A DNA stretch of 64,000 bases from VXOI01 sp965197575 (GCA_965197575.1 OZ240214.1:4154001-4218000), one strand, 5' to 3'; shown: positions 7,087 through 16,188, numbered from the stretch's first letter. Made by a program: numbers and translations. Notes: generated by a model from the letters alone, not told the origin.

Positions 7087-8834
7087 CCCGAATCCACCGA
7101 AAGGAGGGCATCGGGTCAGCGACCTGAAGCCGCAAGAAGGCGCTCCTGTGCTTCTGGGATAATGGTTTGCAACAGCAACCCGGCCCCGGAACAAGGAGCA
7201 CCCAATAGATACTGCCACGCCACCACCCCGGCCGGGTCCAAATCACCTTCGACGGCCACCGCCTGGCGGCCAATGCCGGGCTGATCCTTCCGGCCACCCT
7301 GGCCCTGCGCCTTGGCCTGCCCCAACTACTCCGGAAGCGCCTCGACCTGGGCGATGCGCCGGGCCGGGCCAACACCGGCGACCAGATGATGACGCTGGCG
7401 GCCTCCGCTCTGGCCGGCGGCGATTGCATCGGCGGCGCCGATGCGCCGCCCACCGGCGGGACCGCCCGCGTTCCCGGTTTCACGGCCAAGGCTCCCTCCA
7501 CCCCGGGCGCCTTCCTGCGCCGCTTCCGGTGGGGCCATGTCCGCCAACCGGACCGGGTGAGCCGCGAGTTGCCGGCCCGGGCCTGGGCGGCTGGGGACGG
7601 ACCCGGCGGCGCGCCATTCACCATCGGCCTTGATCCGGCGGTCTGCGAGACCTGCGGCCTGGCCAAGGAGGGCGCCCGCCACCACGGCTGCACCGGCGCA
7701 CGGGGCTATCACCCGCTGCCGGCCATTGCCGCCGGAACCGGCGGCGTGCTGCTGTCCCGGCTGGGCGAGGGCCGGGCCAACACCGCCCGCGGCGCGGCCC
7801 ACTTTCTGCGTGAGACGGTGAGCCGGCTTCGCTACGGTGGGGCCAGCGGGCAACTCACGGTGCGGGCCGACAGCGGCTTCTATACCCACGCCGTGGCCGC
7901 CGTCTGCCGCCGGATGGATGTCCGCTTCTCCATCACCATCCGCCAGCCACCATTCGCCAGCACGCCAGCCTGCGGAACCTGACCGAGGCGATACCCGAGG
8001 CGGACCGGACGCCGGTTCCCTGCCGGATGGACGGCGCCGCTGCTGTGGCGGAGACCACCTGCACCCCCTTCCGGAGTGAGCCCGGCGCGGCGCCAGTGCG
8101 GCTCACCGTCCGGCGGGTGAAGCCAACGCCCGGTTCCCAGCCGGCCCTCTTCGCCGCCGGCAGCTATCACGGCTGCATCACCGGCCGGGACGGAGAGACC
8201 TTGGAACTGGAGGGGAACTGGAGGCCGGCCGCCGCCGCCACGCCGGGATCGAGAACGCCATTCGAGACCTCAAGCACGGCGCCGGGCTGAACCACAGGCC
8301 CTCGGGGCGCTTCGCCGCCAACGCCGCCCGGCTCGCAGTACCGGTGATGGCGCATAACCTGGCCCGTTGGACCGCGCGGACCGGTCCGGGCGAACGGACC
8401 GTGACCACCAAGACGCTCCGGCGGCGGTTCTTCTCCCGGGCCGGACGGCTCACCCGCCCGGCCCGCCGGCTCACCCTGCATCTTCCCCAGCGCTGGCCGC
8501 GGGAGGAGAAGGTCAGTCGCGCCCCGGCACGGCTGCGAGCCATTCCACTCCCGGCCTGACGGCGCCCGTCCGCCACTGTCCCAACGTCCGGCCAACTGAA
8601 CGTCCCCGCCAACTCGCGCCATCCCGGTCCGCGAGCCCCTCTCGCCGTGCCTGTCCCGCCATTTCGCTCGCCACTGCCACTGCAGGCCGCCGCCGGTGTC
8701 CCCAAAAGCGCCTGCAGAGCGCCCGCCAACCTCCCGTCTGCCCGAATTCGAGCCCGGATCATCGCCCCTGTAACTCCCTCACCCCCCTTCCACTGTCCTC
8801 ACGCCGTCCTTCCGTGTCCATCGGTGGATTCGGG
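7087..8834 (+). mobile_element. IS1380-family element, copy a
   Basis: Inverted ends CCCGAATCCACCGA at 7087 and 8821-8834 enclose a decayed IS1380 transposase. Other copies are at 25849-27620 and 42798-44561, and an internally deleted derivative is at 52091-52588. Confidence 0.88.
7209..8559 (+). pseudogene. IS1380 transposase, start lost and twice frameshifted
   Basis: The coding region begins where the other copies have ATG, but here the codon is ATA. One frame runs to 7982 (SGQLTVRADSGFYTHAVAAV), a second through PVPCRMDGAAAVAETTCTPF to 8222, and a third through RFAANAARLAVPVMAHNLA to 8559. The first break, near 7960, is common to all copies. The second coincides with two tandem copies of an 11-bp unit (GGAACTGGAGG) at 8203-8224. 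A single unit would restore the frame. Confidence 0.85.
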
Positions 8835-8838
8835 CTTA

Positions 8839-9272
8839 CCGACGAAGAGCGCCGACTAATCCGGGAGAACGCCCACCAGTCCTTTCGGAGAGACCAGCGC
8901 CTAACCGTCCAGCTTACAAAGCAAGACCTGACTACCCTCAAAACCCAGGCCGAGGAGGAGGGCATCTCTCATCAGACGCTCATGGCCATCGTTCTGTACA
9001 AGTATGTCCGCAGGCGGCTGGTGGAGAAGCACAAACTCCTGGAATTGTCGCACATCCTCAAAAGGGGTCCCTCGGCGTTTCAACATGACAAGAAGCGCGA
9101 TCCATTTGAGCTGACCTATCTCGACGATGAAGAGAAAGAACTCATCGAATCGATTGAGAACGCGGATTGGGAACCTTCGACTCCATTGACTCCCGAGGAA
9201 CGCGAACGGATGCAGGAAATGGCGCGTGATACATTCCGTAGAGACCAGCGCGTCACGGTCCGCATGTCTTAG
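8839..9272 (+). pseudogene. CopG-family antitoxin, two tandem modules, truncated at both ends
   Basis: The product contains FRRDQRLTVQLTKQDLTTL and EEGISHQTLMAIVLYKYV, a ribbon-helix-helix antitoxin pattern of the CopG_antitoxin type. After a linker it restarts as DEEKELIESIENADW and FRRDQRVTVRMS, the N-terminal part of a second such module. The 5' end is cut by IS1380a and the 3' end by IS701a, whose TTAG duplication supplies the stop. Such antitoxins repress their operon and neutralise a partner toxin. No toxin gene survives here. Confidence 0.65.
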
Positions 9273-9332
9273 TACTACAGTCGCAGATTGAGAGAAGGTA
9301 GAATTAGGGCAGTTGAGTATTGATGAGGTGAC

Positions 9333-10514
9333 GTGGTGGTTGTTGGGAGAGACGAGGTGGCGGAGGTGGCCCGGTGGGCCGAGGGGATCGAGCGGGTGCA
9401 TGAGTGCATTGCGGGGCGGTTCCGGCGGCCGGAGCCGCGCCGGCGGGCGCTGGAGTACCTGCGGGGACTGCTGAGCCCGGTGGAGCGCAAGAACGGCTGG
9501 CAACTGGCGGAGCAGGCTGGCGACGCCACTCCCGATGGGGTGCAGCGTCTGCTCTACAACTACCGGTGGGACGCGGATCTGGTCCGGGATGACCTCAGGG
9601 ACTATGTTGTGGAGCATCCGGGCGATGCCGACGGGGTTCTGGTGGTGGACGAGACCGGGTTTCTCAAGAAGGGCGGCAAGTCCGTTGGGGTGCAGCGTCA
9701 GTACAGCGGCACGGCGGGCCGGATCGAAAACTGCCAGGTTGGCGTGTTCCTGGCCTATGCCGGCGCCAAGGGCAGGACGCTGCTGGACCGGGACTTGCAC
9801 CTGCCCCAGGTATGGGCCCAGGACCGGGAACGGCGCGAGGAGGCCGGGGTGCCGGAGGATGCGGTATTCCGGACCAAGCCGCAACTGGCGCAGTTGATGC
9901 TGGAGCGGGCGGCGGATTCGGGTGTCCCTTTCAGTTGGTTTACCGGGGACGAGGTCTACGGCAGCGACCGCAAGCTGCGGCGGTGGCTGGAGCGTGAGGA
10001 GATTCCTCACGTGATGGCCATAAAGAGCAACGAGAAGCTGTGGGCCTGGACGGAAAAGGGACCGCTACAGGTGAGGGCTGACCGGCTGGCGTCCGGGGTT
10101 GAGGAGTCCGCCTGGGTGCGGTGCAGTGCCGGAAATGGCGCCAAGGGACCTCGGGTCTACGATTGGACCGCCGTGAAAATACGGCCCCTGCGGGAGCCGG
10201 GCAAGGGCCACTGGCTGCTGGCCCGGCGCAGCCTTGCCAAACCTGGGGAGTTGGCCTACTACCTGTGCTTCGGCCCGGCGGAAACAACCTTGGCGGAATT
10301 GGTACGGGTGGCTGGGACAAGGTGGGCCATCGAGGAATGCTTCGAGGAGGCCAAGGGAGAGGTCGGTCTGGAGCAGTACGAGGTGCGGCGATGGGACGGC
10401 TGGCACCGGCACATCACCCTGGCGATGCTGGCTCACGCCTACCTGACGGTAATCAAATATCAGGCGATGGAACAGGGAGAAAAGGGGGCCACTACGGCCC
10501 GGATGAAGAGTTGA
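9333..10514 (+). CDS. IS701-family transposase, main frame
   Basis: A 393-residue DDE_5-type transposase. VLVVDETGFLKKG holds the first Asp, FTGDEVYGSDRKLR the second, and RWAIEECFEEAKGEVGLEQ the Glu. An intact paralogue is at 50547-51737. The frame ends in a non-conserved tail after GEK, where the heptamer A AAG GGG (10481-10487) would allow a -1 shift into a conserved extension. Start: GTG at 9333, as in the paralogue. Confidence 0.9.
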   Translation: MVVVGRDEVAEVARWAEGIERVHECIAGRFRRPEPRRRALEYLRGLLSPVERKNGWQLAEQAGDATPDGVQRLLYNYRWDADLVRDDLRDYVVEHPGDADGVLVVDETGFLKKGGKSVGVQRQYSGTAGRIENCQVGVFLAYAGAKGRTLLDRDLHLPQVWAQDRERREEAGVPEDAVFRTKPQLAQLMLERAADSGVPFSWFTGDEVYGSDRKLRRWLEREEIPHVMAIKSNEKLWAWTEKGPLQVRADRLASGVEESAWVRCSAGNGAKGPRVYDWTAVKIRPLREPGKGHWLLARRSLAKPGELAYYLCFGPAETTLAELVRVAGTRWAIEECFEEAKGEVGLEQYEVRRWDGWHRHITLAMLAHAYLTVIKYQAMEQGEKGATTARMKS

Positions 10515-10678
10515 TTCCCGTCACAGTGCCGGAGGTGCGCCGGCTGCTGACCCGATTGGTATGGAGGGAAAACCAGCCGCCTGATTTCATCCTTTACTGG
10601 TCGCGGTGGAGACGGCGCCACCAAGCCAGAGCCCGGCAATGCCACTACAAACGCCGCCTGTCACATCTGCGACTGTAG
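10481..10678 (+). CDS. IS701 transposase C-terminal extension in the -1 frame
   Basis: Downstream of the slippery heptamer the -1 frame encodes LIPVTVPEVRRLLTRLVW and WSRWRRRHQARARQCHY to the end of the element. The same extension in the same relative frame occurs in the diverged second copy (LIPLTVPEVRRLLYRLIW). It has no own start signal. The basic Arg-rich end suggests nucleic-acid contact. I infer that it is made by programmed frameshifting. Confidence 0.6.
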   Translation, partial: KGGHYGPDEELIPVTVPEVRRLLTRLVWRENQPPDFILYWSRWRRRHQARARQCHYKRRLSHLRL

Positions 10679-10718
10679 TATTAGGCAGAATTTTGAGGAG
10701 TGGAAGACTCGCTTATAG

Positions 10719-10873
10719 AACGTATGCGGCGAGGCAGTCGGAGAAGCCATCACGGGATACAGCGACGCCGCACAACAATGCTTCGGGAACGGAGAACTCC
10801 TCTAAGGAGTGGAAACCTTAACCGACACGGTGAGAGCGATCCTGGGCCATATCGCAGCAACCCGGGGGTGGCC
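10719..10873 (+). pseudogene. PaREP1/HEPN-like gene, 5' part before IS4 insertion
   Basis: The frame reads GEAITGYSDAAQQCFGNGELL, a TAA at 10803, then VETLTDTVRAILGHIAATRG. It continues in frame after the IS4 element at 12209. The pattern (helical repeat with GWPHG and DLYGIAAALA) resembles PaREP1-type HEPN proteins. A nonsense codon and the insertion inactivate it. Confidence 0.5.
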
Positions 10874-12208
10874 CTGACAGGGGTAGGTAACGGCTGAAAT
10901 TGGCCCGGAACGAACCTTGGGAAGGCGCCGGGGTTTCCGGCATTCTGGTGTCAGCTACGCAACCGGACGCCGGAGGTTCCCCGTGCGCCTTCCCAGAGAA
11001 ACCTATCAGATTCAGCAAACTATTGAAACGCATTTACCTCACCTCTCTCAGCCACAGTTGACCGGTCTGGTCCTGTGGGTCTGCGGGGCCATCCTCGCCG
11101 GCAGCGCCTGTCAGAACGCCGTCGCCTCCGCCCTCTCGCCCTGGGGCAGATGGAACAACCTCCGCCAGTACCTCAGAGAGTGGCTCTACGACGGCAGCGA
11201 CCGGACTAGCCCCTGCCAAACCCAACTGGACGTAACTCTCTGCTTCGCGCCGCTGCTTCGCTGGGTCCTCGCCTGGTGGCGCTCCGGCAGACTGGCCCTG
11301 GCCATCGACCCCACTCTCAAGGGCGATCAGACCACCGCCATCGTCATCAGCGTCCTCTACCGCAGTTGCGCCATCCCCGTGGCCTGGCGCATTCACCCCG
11401 CCACCCAACGCGGCTCCTGGATGGACCCCACCGTGGAACTGCTCAAGGAACTGGCGCCAGCCGTTCCCCATGAAATGTCCGTGATCGTCCTCTGCGACCG
11501 GGGCATATCCAGCCCCAAGCTGTGGAAGCAGATACGCGCCCAGGGCTGGCGCCCCTGTATGCGCTACCGGAAGAACATCACCTTCTGCGCCGACGGCGGC
11601 AAACGATTGCCTGCCCTGCGTTTCCTTTCCCGTCCCGATACCGCCTGGGTCGGCCAGGGCACCGCCTTCAGCACCCCCAAGGCCAAACGCCGCTGCACCC
11701 TCATGGTGGTCTGGTACGTCGAACAGGAGGAACCCTGGGTCATCCTCACCGACCTGCCTCCAAAGGAAGTCGGCGTCAGTTGGTACGCGCTGCGCTTCTG
11801 GATCGAACTGGGCTTCAAGGCCATTAAGAGCCTGGGCTGGAAGTGGGACAAGACCAGACGCACCGACCCGGCACGCATCTCCCGGCACTGGCTGGTGCTG
11901 TCGGTGGCGACGCTGCTGGCCCTGGCCTACGGCACCAGGGTGGAAGACGCCCAGGACCGCAGGATCGCCCCAGGCAATCTGCGGACGCCGCCCAAGACGC
12001 TGGCTTCCAATCACCGGGACCCTCGGAGCCGTCCGGCGCGCACCGTCAGCGTGATCCGCCACGGCATCGGCTGGCTCAGGCGGTTGCTGCTCAAAGGACG
12101 CCTCTGGAGCCGCGTCTGGCTGCTGCCCGAACCCTGGCCGGAACCCAAGCCCAACCTGGAGATCACCCATCACGCGCCCTCGTAGCAGCCGTTACCTACC
12201 CCTGTCAG
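10874..12208 (+). mobile_element. IS4-type element with 11-bp target duplication
   Basis: Inverted ends CTGACAGGGGTAGGTAACGGC enclose 1335 bp. The direct repeat CGGGGGTGGCC occurs at 10863-10873 and 12209-12219. An 11-bp duplication fits IS4-family transposition. Removing the element and one repeat restores the interrupted HEPN reading frame. Confidence 0.88.
10981..12185 (+). CDS. IS4-type DDE transposase
   Basis: An intact frame of about 400 residues with a GTG start at 10981. Catalytic signatures are LALAIDPTLKGD (Asp), VIVLCDRGISSPKLW (Asp) and RFWIELGFKAIKSLGW (Glu), followed by a C-terminal helical region. It fills the element between the inverted ends. The single intact frame and the clean target duplication suggest that it is the most recently active IS in the left half of the window. 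Confidence 0.88.
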
Positions 12209-12503
12209 CGGGGGTGGCCCCACGGCACCGATGGCGACCTGTACGGGATTGCGGCAGCTCTCGCCGGCGGAAACGGGCGGCCGGAGGGATTGGAGGAGTT
12301 CAACCAAGTCCTGGAGAATGCCTCCAAGGAGGGCTTGGTGCTGTGCAGCAACCTGGCGGCCAGCATGGGGCGGCCTGACATCCTGCGGTTCGGGCTCTAC
12401 GAGGAGGATCCTGGGGGGGCCGCAGAAGGACGCCGCATTGTTCGCAAGGCGCACCGTGGAGCTGGCCAGAGGGCTTGCCGAAAGTGAGGGGATGACCCAG
12501 TGA
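12209..12503 (+). pseudogene. PaREP1/HEPN-like gene, 3' part after IS4 insertion
   Basis: The frame continues GWPHGTDGDLYGIAAALA, GLEEFNQVLENASKEGLVL and GRPDILRFGLYEE. A shift at a seven-G run near 12413-12420 then leads to ARRTVELARGLAESEG and a stop that overlaps the next gene's GTG. The helical, His-containing pattern fits PaREP1/HEPN proteins, which are often RNA-targeting toxins or stress factors. The role here is unknown. Confidence 0.5.
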
Positions 12504-12855
12504 ACCGGGAGGAGCACATCAGGATGGCTCAGGAGGTCGTCGACCAGGTTAATGAAGAGCCGAGAGGAGGTGCCCACGAACTGGAGAAAGCCGAATTCCT
12601 GTGGGGAGCCTTCGGCCAATGTCTGATGGCATTCGCCAATGACGAGAGGCTGCCGGACAGCAGCCCCGGAGCATAGCCCGACACCTGGCCGTCACTCGGC
12701 ATCAGGAGAGGTGGGCATCTGACTTCGGGGCAGCGGAACGGCTGCATTTCCACTTTTACTTTGGCACCCTGAAAGACAGGGACATTCTAACGCAAAAGAG
12801 GCTCACCGCCGAGGCTGCCCAGGAACTCCTCAGGATCCTTCAAACGGGTGACTGA
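12500..12855 (+). pseudogene. Second PaREP1/HEPN-like gene, frameshifted
   Basis: A GTG start overlaps the previous stop (GTGA). The frame reads NREEHIRMAQEVVDQVNEE and EFLWGAFGQCLMAFAND to a TAG at 12674. The other frame continues ERLHFHFYFGTLKDRDI and AAQELLRILQTGD. HFHFY with trailing helices is typical of the PaREP1 C-terminus. The overlap with the preceding gene implies an operon of two HEPN-like proteins, as at 17.5-18.2 kb. Confidence 0.5.
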
Positions 12856-13027
12856 GCGGTGAAGCCGACGAAGTCCACAGGACCCGAGCCTGGGGCTCCC
12901 ATACCGGTCCGCGCAGCCAGCCTACCGGCAACGTCGACGGTGACCAGGGGGAACTGAGCTGGAGGATGACGAGGCGGGGTCCTGCATCGCCTCTCAGAAG
13001 GTCTACAGCGAGGCAGAACAGAGTCTA

Positions 13028-13145
13028 GTACCGTTTCCAGTTAGATTTATTGATACTGGAAGGCTGCCTCTAACTCTGGATTCCTGCTTGCGCGGGAATG
13101 ATTAACAGATATCCGATATAAGGCATATTCAAGTGGAAGCGGTAC
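13028..13145 (-). repeat. MITE-B copy 4
   Basis: A 118-bp copy inverted relative to copies 1-3, flanked by TA at 13026 and 13146. One base in the right end differs (GTGGAAGCGG). Confidence 0.9.
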
Positions 13146-13147
13146 TA

Positions 13148-13262
13148 GTAGTCAGTCAATCCTGTAATCAAAGGGTTTCACATCGGAGTATGGGGTGTGC
13201 GAGCATCCGACCACCGCTTCGCGGCGACCAGAAATTACTTCTATTTCAAACTGACTGACTAC
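13148..13262 (+). repeat. MITE-C copy 2
   Basis: A roughly 115-bp element with ends GTAGTCAGTCAA / CTGACTGACTAC and TA at 13146 and 13263. The interior is unlike MITE-C1. It lies between MITE-B4 and an IS630-I copy, the same order as in the first chain. Confidence 0.75.
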
Positions 13263-13272
13263 TAGTACCATT

Positions 13273-13971
13273 TCAATTTAATTCTATTGGATATATATGT
13301 TTGAGCTTACTGCGAGCGTCCTGGGTGGAGAACCGCCAGTCTATGCTGGCGGCCTCGTTGCGCTGGCGTTCGAGCGCCGCGACCTCCCGTTTCAGCAACG
13401 CTTCATCGCCGACCCGGCGGTTCAGACACTGTCTGCTGAAGACGCTCAACTCGATTTCAGCCAGGTTCAACCAGCTTCCGTGATTGGGTGTGTGGTGAAG
13501 CTCCAGGCGTTTGGCTATGCGGCGCGCCTCGGACGGTGCAAACGCTTCGTAGAGCGAACCCAGCTTGTGGGTGTTGAGATTGTCCAGGACCAGCCTGATC
13601 AGTGCGGCGTCAGGATATGCTTCGTCCACCAGCCACCGCATCTGTTCAGCGAAGTCCACGGCAGTGCGGCGCCCGGTCACCTCGACGTGCCTCCACCCGC
13701 CCTTCGGTTCACAGAACATGAACAGGTTCCGGGTCCCGTTTCGCTGGTACCCGGTGTCATAGCGCTCCACCCGTCCGGGGACGGCCTTGACAGGAGGCCG
13801 CACATCCTCGAGCAACTGCTTGGAGGACTCGTCAAAACACACCACCGGACGCTCCCGGTCGTATTCTTGGTGGTAAAGGTCCAGCACGTCCTCCATCCGG
13901 GCCACGAACTCCCCGCTCAGCTTGGGGATGCACCATTCCTTCTTCTTCCACGGCTTGAGTTCGTTTTTTTG
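13273..13971 (-). CDS. IS630-I transposase orfB, copy b
   Basis: The catalytic frame contains VVCFDESSKQL, RLVLDNLNTHKLGSLY and HGSWLNLAEIELSVF. It begins at the A7 run (13964-13970) with NELKPWKKKEWCIPKL. It is intact and lies in the -1 frame of orfA. The first ATG in a conserved position is near 13923, so -1 frameshifting or internal initiation is needed. Confidence 0.85.
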   Translation of the reverse strand, partial: QKNELKPWKKKEWCIPKLSGEFVARMEDVLDLYHQEYDRERPVVCFDESSKQLLEDVRPPVKAVPGRVERYDTGYQRNGTRNLFMFCEPKGGWRHVEVTGRRTAVDFAEQMRWLVDEAYPDAALIRLVLDNLNTHKLGSLYEAFAPSEARRIAKRLELHHTPNHGSWLNLAEIELSVFSRQCLNRRVGDEALLKREVAALERQRNEAASIDWRFSTQDARSKLKHIYPIELN

Positions 13972-14387
13972 AGGATCTGGCGCACCGTCTCCAGGGAGAT
14001 GCTGCCGGCCAACTCCAGCTCCACTACCTTGTCCGCCAGCAAATGGAGCGTCCAGTTTACATGTCCTTCGGGTGGACTGCTGCACGCGATGGCAACCAAG
14101 TGCGCTTCCTGCTTGCCGTCCAACTTGCGCTCCCGGCCCGGCCTTGGCCGGTCATTGACGGCGGCCTCAAGCCCTTCCTCGACGAACCGCTTCCGCACTC
14201 TGGCAACGGTGGCGGCGTTGATCCAAAGCACCCCGGCTATCTCACGGTCCCGAAGTCCTTCATCTGCCTGGAGCAACGCCAGCGCCCGCTTGACCGTACG
14301 GACTGACGTCTTGCCCCGGCGGGAAACCTCATTGAGACGGGAGCGTTCGGATTCACTCAGATTGACTTTATACTTGATGGCAGCCAT
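13917..14387 (-). CDS. IS630-I transposase orfA, copy b
   Basis: A helix-turn-helix protein (LRDREIAGVLWINAATVARV near residues 45-65). The ATG at 14387 (MAAIKYKVNL) aligns with the start of the other copies. An in-frame ATG six codons upstream is also possible. The frame passes the A7 run and ends in a non-conserved tail. Confidence 0.82.
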   Translation of the reverse strand: MAAIKYKVNLSESERSRLNEVSRRGKTSVRTVKRALALLQADEGLRDREIAGVLWINAATVARVRKRFVEEGLEAAVNDRPRPGRERKLDGKQEAHLVAIACSSPPEGHVNWTLHLLADKVVELELAGSISLETVRQILKKTNSSRGRRRNGASPS

Positions 14388-14696
14388 GTCTGGATACTCC
14401 TCCACAGAAAGATCATACCCCAGTATGACTGCCTTCTCATGTTCTTACAAATCTATCTGGAACCGGTACTAGCTCAACCTCTGCCGACCCTTCAACAGCG
14501 CTGCCCCGCAGGCCGCAGGGAGAAAAAGCCGGCGGTGGTCCGGATGACAAGGTGTCGATGAATCCACCTCTTGGCACTCGCCTCTTCCCGGTCCTTGCCC
14601 TGGGCCTGACCGGCGATCGACTGCACCACGTGGTCCAATTTACCTCCGCCGATTACAGGGCGTGTATTCCCGGGGTGTGGGTGGAGCTGGTGAGAA

Positions 14697-15509
14697 TCAT
14701 TCCTTCTTTGGCAGTGGCCATGCTTCCCTCAGCCTCTCGGTGCGGGCGAGCAACGCCCGGACGTCATCTTCCGCAATTGCCCGGTGTTCCGGGCGGCTGG
14801 TGAAGGGCGTGTGGGGAGGCAGTCCGTCTCTGGTCATGCTGTACTGGGTGTAGATTTCCGGGTCCAGTGTTGTCCGGTAGTTGTAGTCCGGGTCGGCCTG
14901 CCTGGCCAGCTCCAGCAGCATCTCCACGTCGTGGTTGTCGGGGCACCATTCTCCTGCGGCGTTCACCGCGGCGTGTAGCGCGTTGGTTACCGCCACGTAG
15001 GCTTGCATACCCTGGCGCTCGTCGTCGTCTTTTGCGCTCTGCATGAACTCCAGGTGGGTGCTGGCCCTTCTCGTGTGTCGGCCGGTCCGTCTCCAGCGAC
15101 CCAGAGAACTGTAGTATTCGGAGTCGTCGCCGAGAATGTATCCGTGGTCCAGCGCCCTGCCCTCCACCGCGTTGACGTACCGGGATCTCGCCCTGAATTC
15201 TGCTAGGGTCAGGATGATCCAGTCGGAGCTGATGTTCTGGCCCCTGTAGAGTTCCGCCTTGGCTTTCCGGAAGGCCATTGTGGCTTCTCTTACCGTTTCG
15301 TAGTCGGATGGCTGGTCCTCGACCAGCATGGTATCGACGTCTGAACGGCCCTCAGCATAGTCGCCCCTTGCTCTTGACCCGAACAGTATGGTGAGCCGGG
15401 GCGTGCGGGCTTGGTGCAGGACTTCCGCCAGTGTCGCCGTCCTGGGGTCGGTGTTGGCGAAGGACCTCCGTGACTGCCATCTTTCCTCTGATTCCTTCTG
15501 CCCCGACAT
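14697..15509 (-). CDS. Fused minimal nucleotidyltransferase-HEPN protein
   Basis: Residues 44-59 carry the nucleotidyltransferase signature GSRARGDYAEGRSDVD, with the two metal-binding Asp residues. The helical C-terminal half (about residues 130-260) resembles a HEPN domain and includes RRTGRH. MNT and HEPN proteins usually form a toxin-antitoxin pair in which the MNT AMPylates the HEPN RNase. Here they appear to be one 270-residue chain. The gene lies 33 bp downstream of a PD-(D/E)XK nuclease on the same strand, so they are probably co-transcribed. The HEPN assignment is weaker than the nucleotidyltransferase. Confidence 0.75.
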   Translation of the reverse strand: MSGQKESEERWQSRRSFANTDPRTATLAEVLHQARTPRLTILFGSRARGDYAEGRSDVDTMLVEDQPSDYETVREATMAFRKAKAELYRGQNISSDWIILTLAEFRARSRYVNAVEGRALDHGYILGDDSEYYSSLGRWRRTGRHTRRASTHLEFMQSAKDDDERQGMQAYVAVTNALHAAVNAAGEWCPDNHDVEMLLELARQADPDYNYRTTLDPEIYTQYSMTRDGLPPHTPFTSRPEHRAIAEDDVRALLARTERLREAWPLPKKE

Positions 15510-15542
15510 TTGTGGCTCCTTTTCCGTTGCCTGTCTCCCCCG

Positions 15543-16188
15543 TTAGAAGTCGGCGGTATCGCCTTCCGCAGCTTCATCGCTCTCTATCCTGTCCGGGCAG
15601 TCCTCCCTGGTGATGTCGCAAAACCTGCATTCGGCGGCGCTGGGCACCCGCCTAGCTGGCGTCTCGGGCGCCAGTCTGCGGATGAGCGAGTCCAGCTTTT
15701 CGATGAATGTCCTGTCCACGGCGGTGGCGGGGACGCCGCCGTTCGAGCCGGGGTAGCCGACTTGGCCTCTGAGGTCCATCCCCCGGTACTCCTCAAGGGC
15801 CTTGGGGACTGCGTACTGGTGGATCATGACCTGGACGCTGTGAGCTGGGTCTGCCGGTCTTGGCGTCGACTACCACGGCGTCATTGCCCTGCACCGCGAT
15901 GAGGTCAGGCTGTCCGGCCGGGGTGGCCGTGCTTCCCCTCAGCCTGAAGGTGTTCTGTTTCTCGGTGGAAACCGTGAAGCCCAGTTTCTCCCTGCGTTCC
16001 CTTTCCTGGTTGACCAGAGCTGTGTGCTCCAGCATCCATTTGGCTTGGTCAAAGTCGGAGGGTTGCTTGGTCCAGTCCTGGTGGTAGGCCTTGAACCATC
16101 CTGCCCATTCGCAGGAATTCCCGCCGGTGATGAGCCGTGGCAGGGATGTGGCCCAGATGTAGGGCCCGCGGGAGCGTCTCTGAGCCAT
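15543..16188 (-). pseudogene. PD-(D/E)XK nuclease (Cas4-like, C-terminal cysteines), frameshifted
   Basis: The N-terminal frame from ATG 16188 contains GQPDLIAVQGNDAVVVDAKTG, the PD...(D/E)xK core. A one-base shift near 15845 moves to a second frame reading AHSVQVMIHQYAVPKALEEY, which restores the QxxxY motif of this superfamily. The C-terminus has AAECRFCDITREDCPD, a Cys cluster like the iron-sulfur site of Cas4/AddB-type nucleases. Correcting the shift gives about 215 residues. It is the upstream member of an operon with the MNT-HEPN gene. Confidence 0.7.

Larger units (their letters stand above)
9273..10680 (+). mobile_element. IS701-family element, copy a
   Basis: Inverted ends TACTACAGTCGCAGAT and a 4-bp direct repeat TTAG on both sides (9269-9272 and 10681-10684) define the 1408-bp element. 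The target fits the YTAR preference known for IS701. It interrupts the antitoxin remnant. Confidence 0.9.
13265..14469 (-). mobile_element. IS630-I element, copy b
   Basis: A 1205-bp element bounded by TA (13263, 14470) with ends GTACCATTTCAATTTAAT and GTACCGGTTCCAGATAGA. It is the third member of a B-C-IS630 chain and is closely related to the copy at 46540. Confidence 0.88.

Noticed and set aside
8367..8838. N-terminal extension of the antitoxin into IS1380
   Set aside because: The frame is accidental. It reads antisense-like Pro/Arg/Ala-rich sequence from the IS1380 tail and only becomes antitoxin-like after the IS end at 8834.
12856..13025. Short frame with DDEAGSCIASQKVYSEAEQS as a third HEPN gene
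   Set aside because: A stop lies just upstream, no start exists, and MITE-B4 ends it after about 25 residues. The resemblance is too weak.
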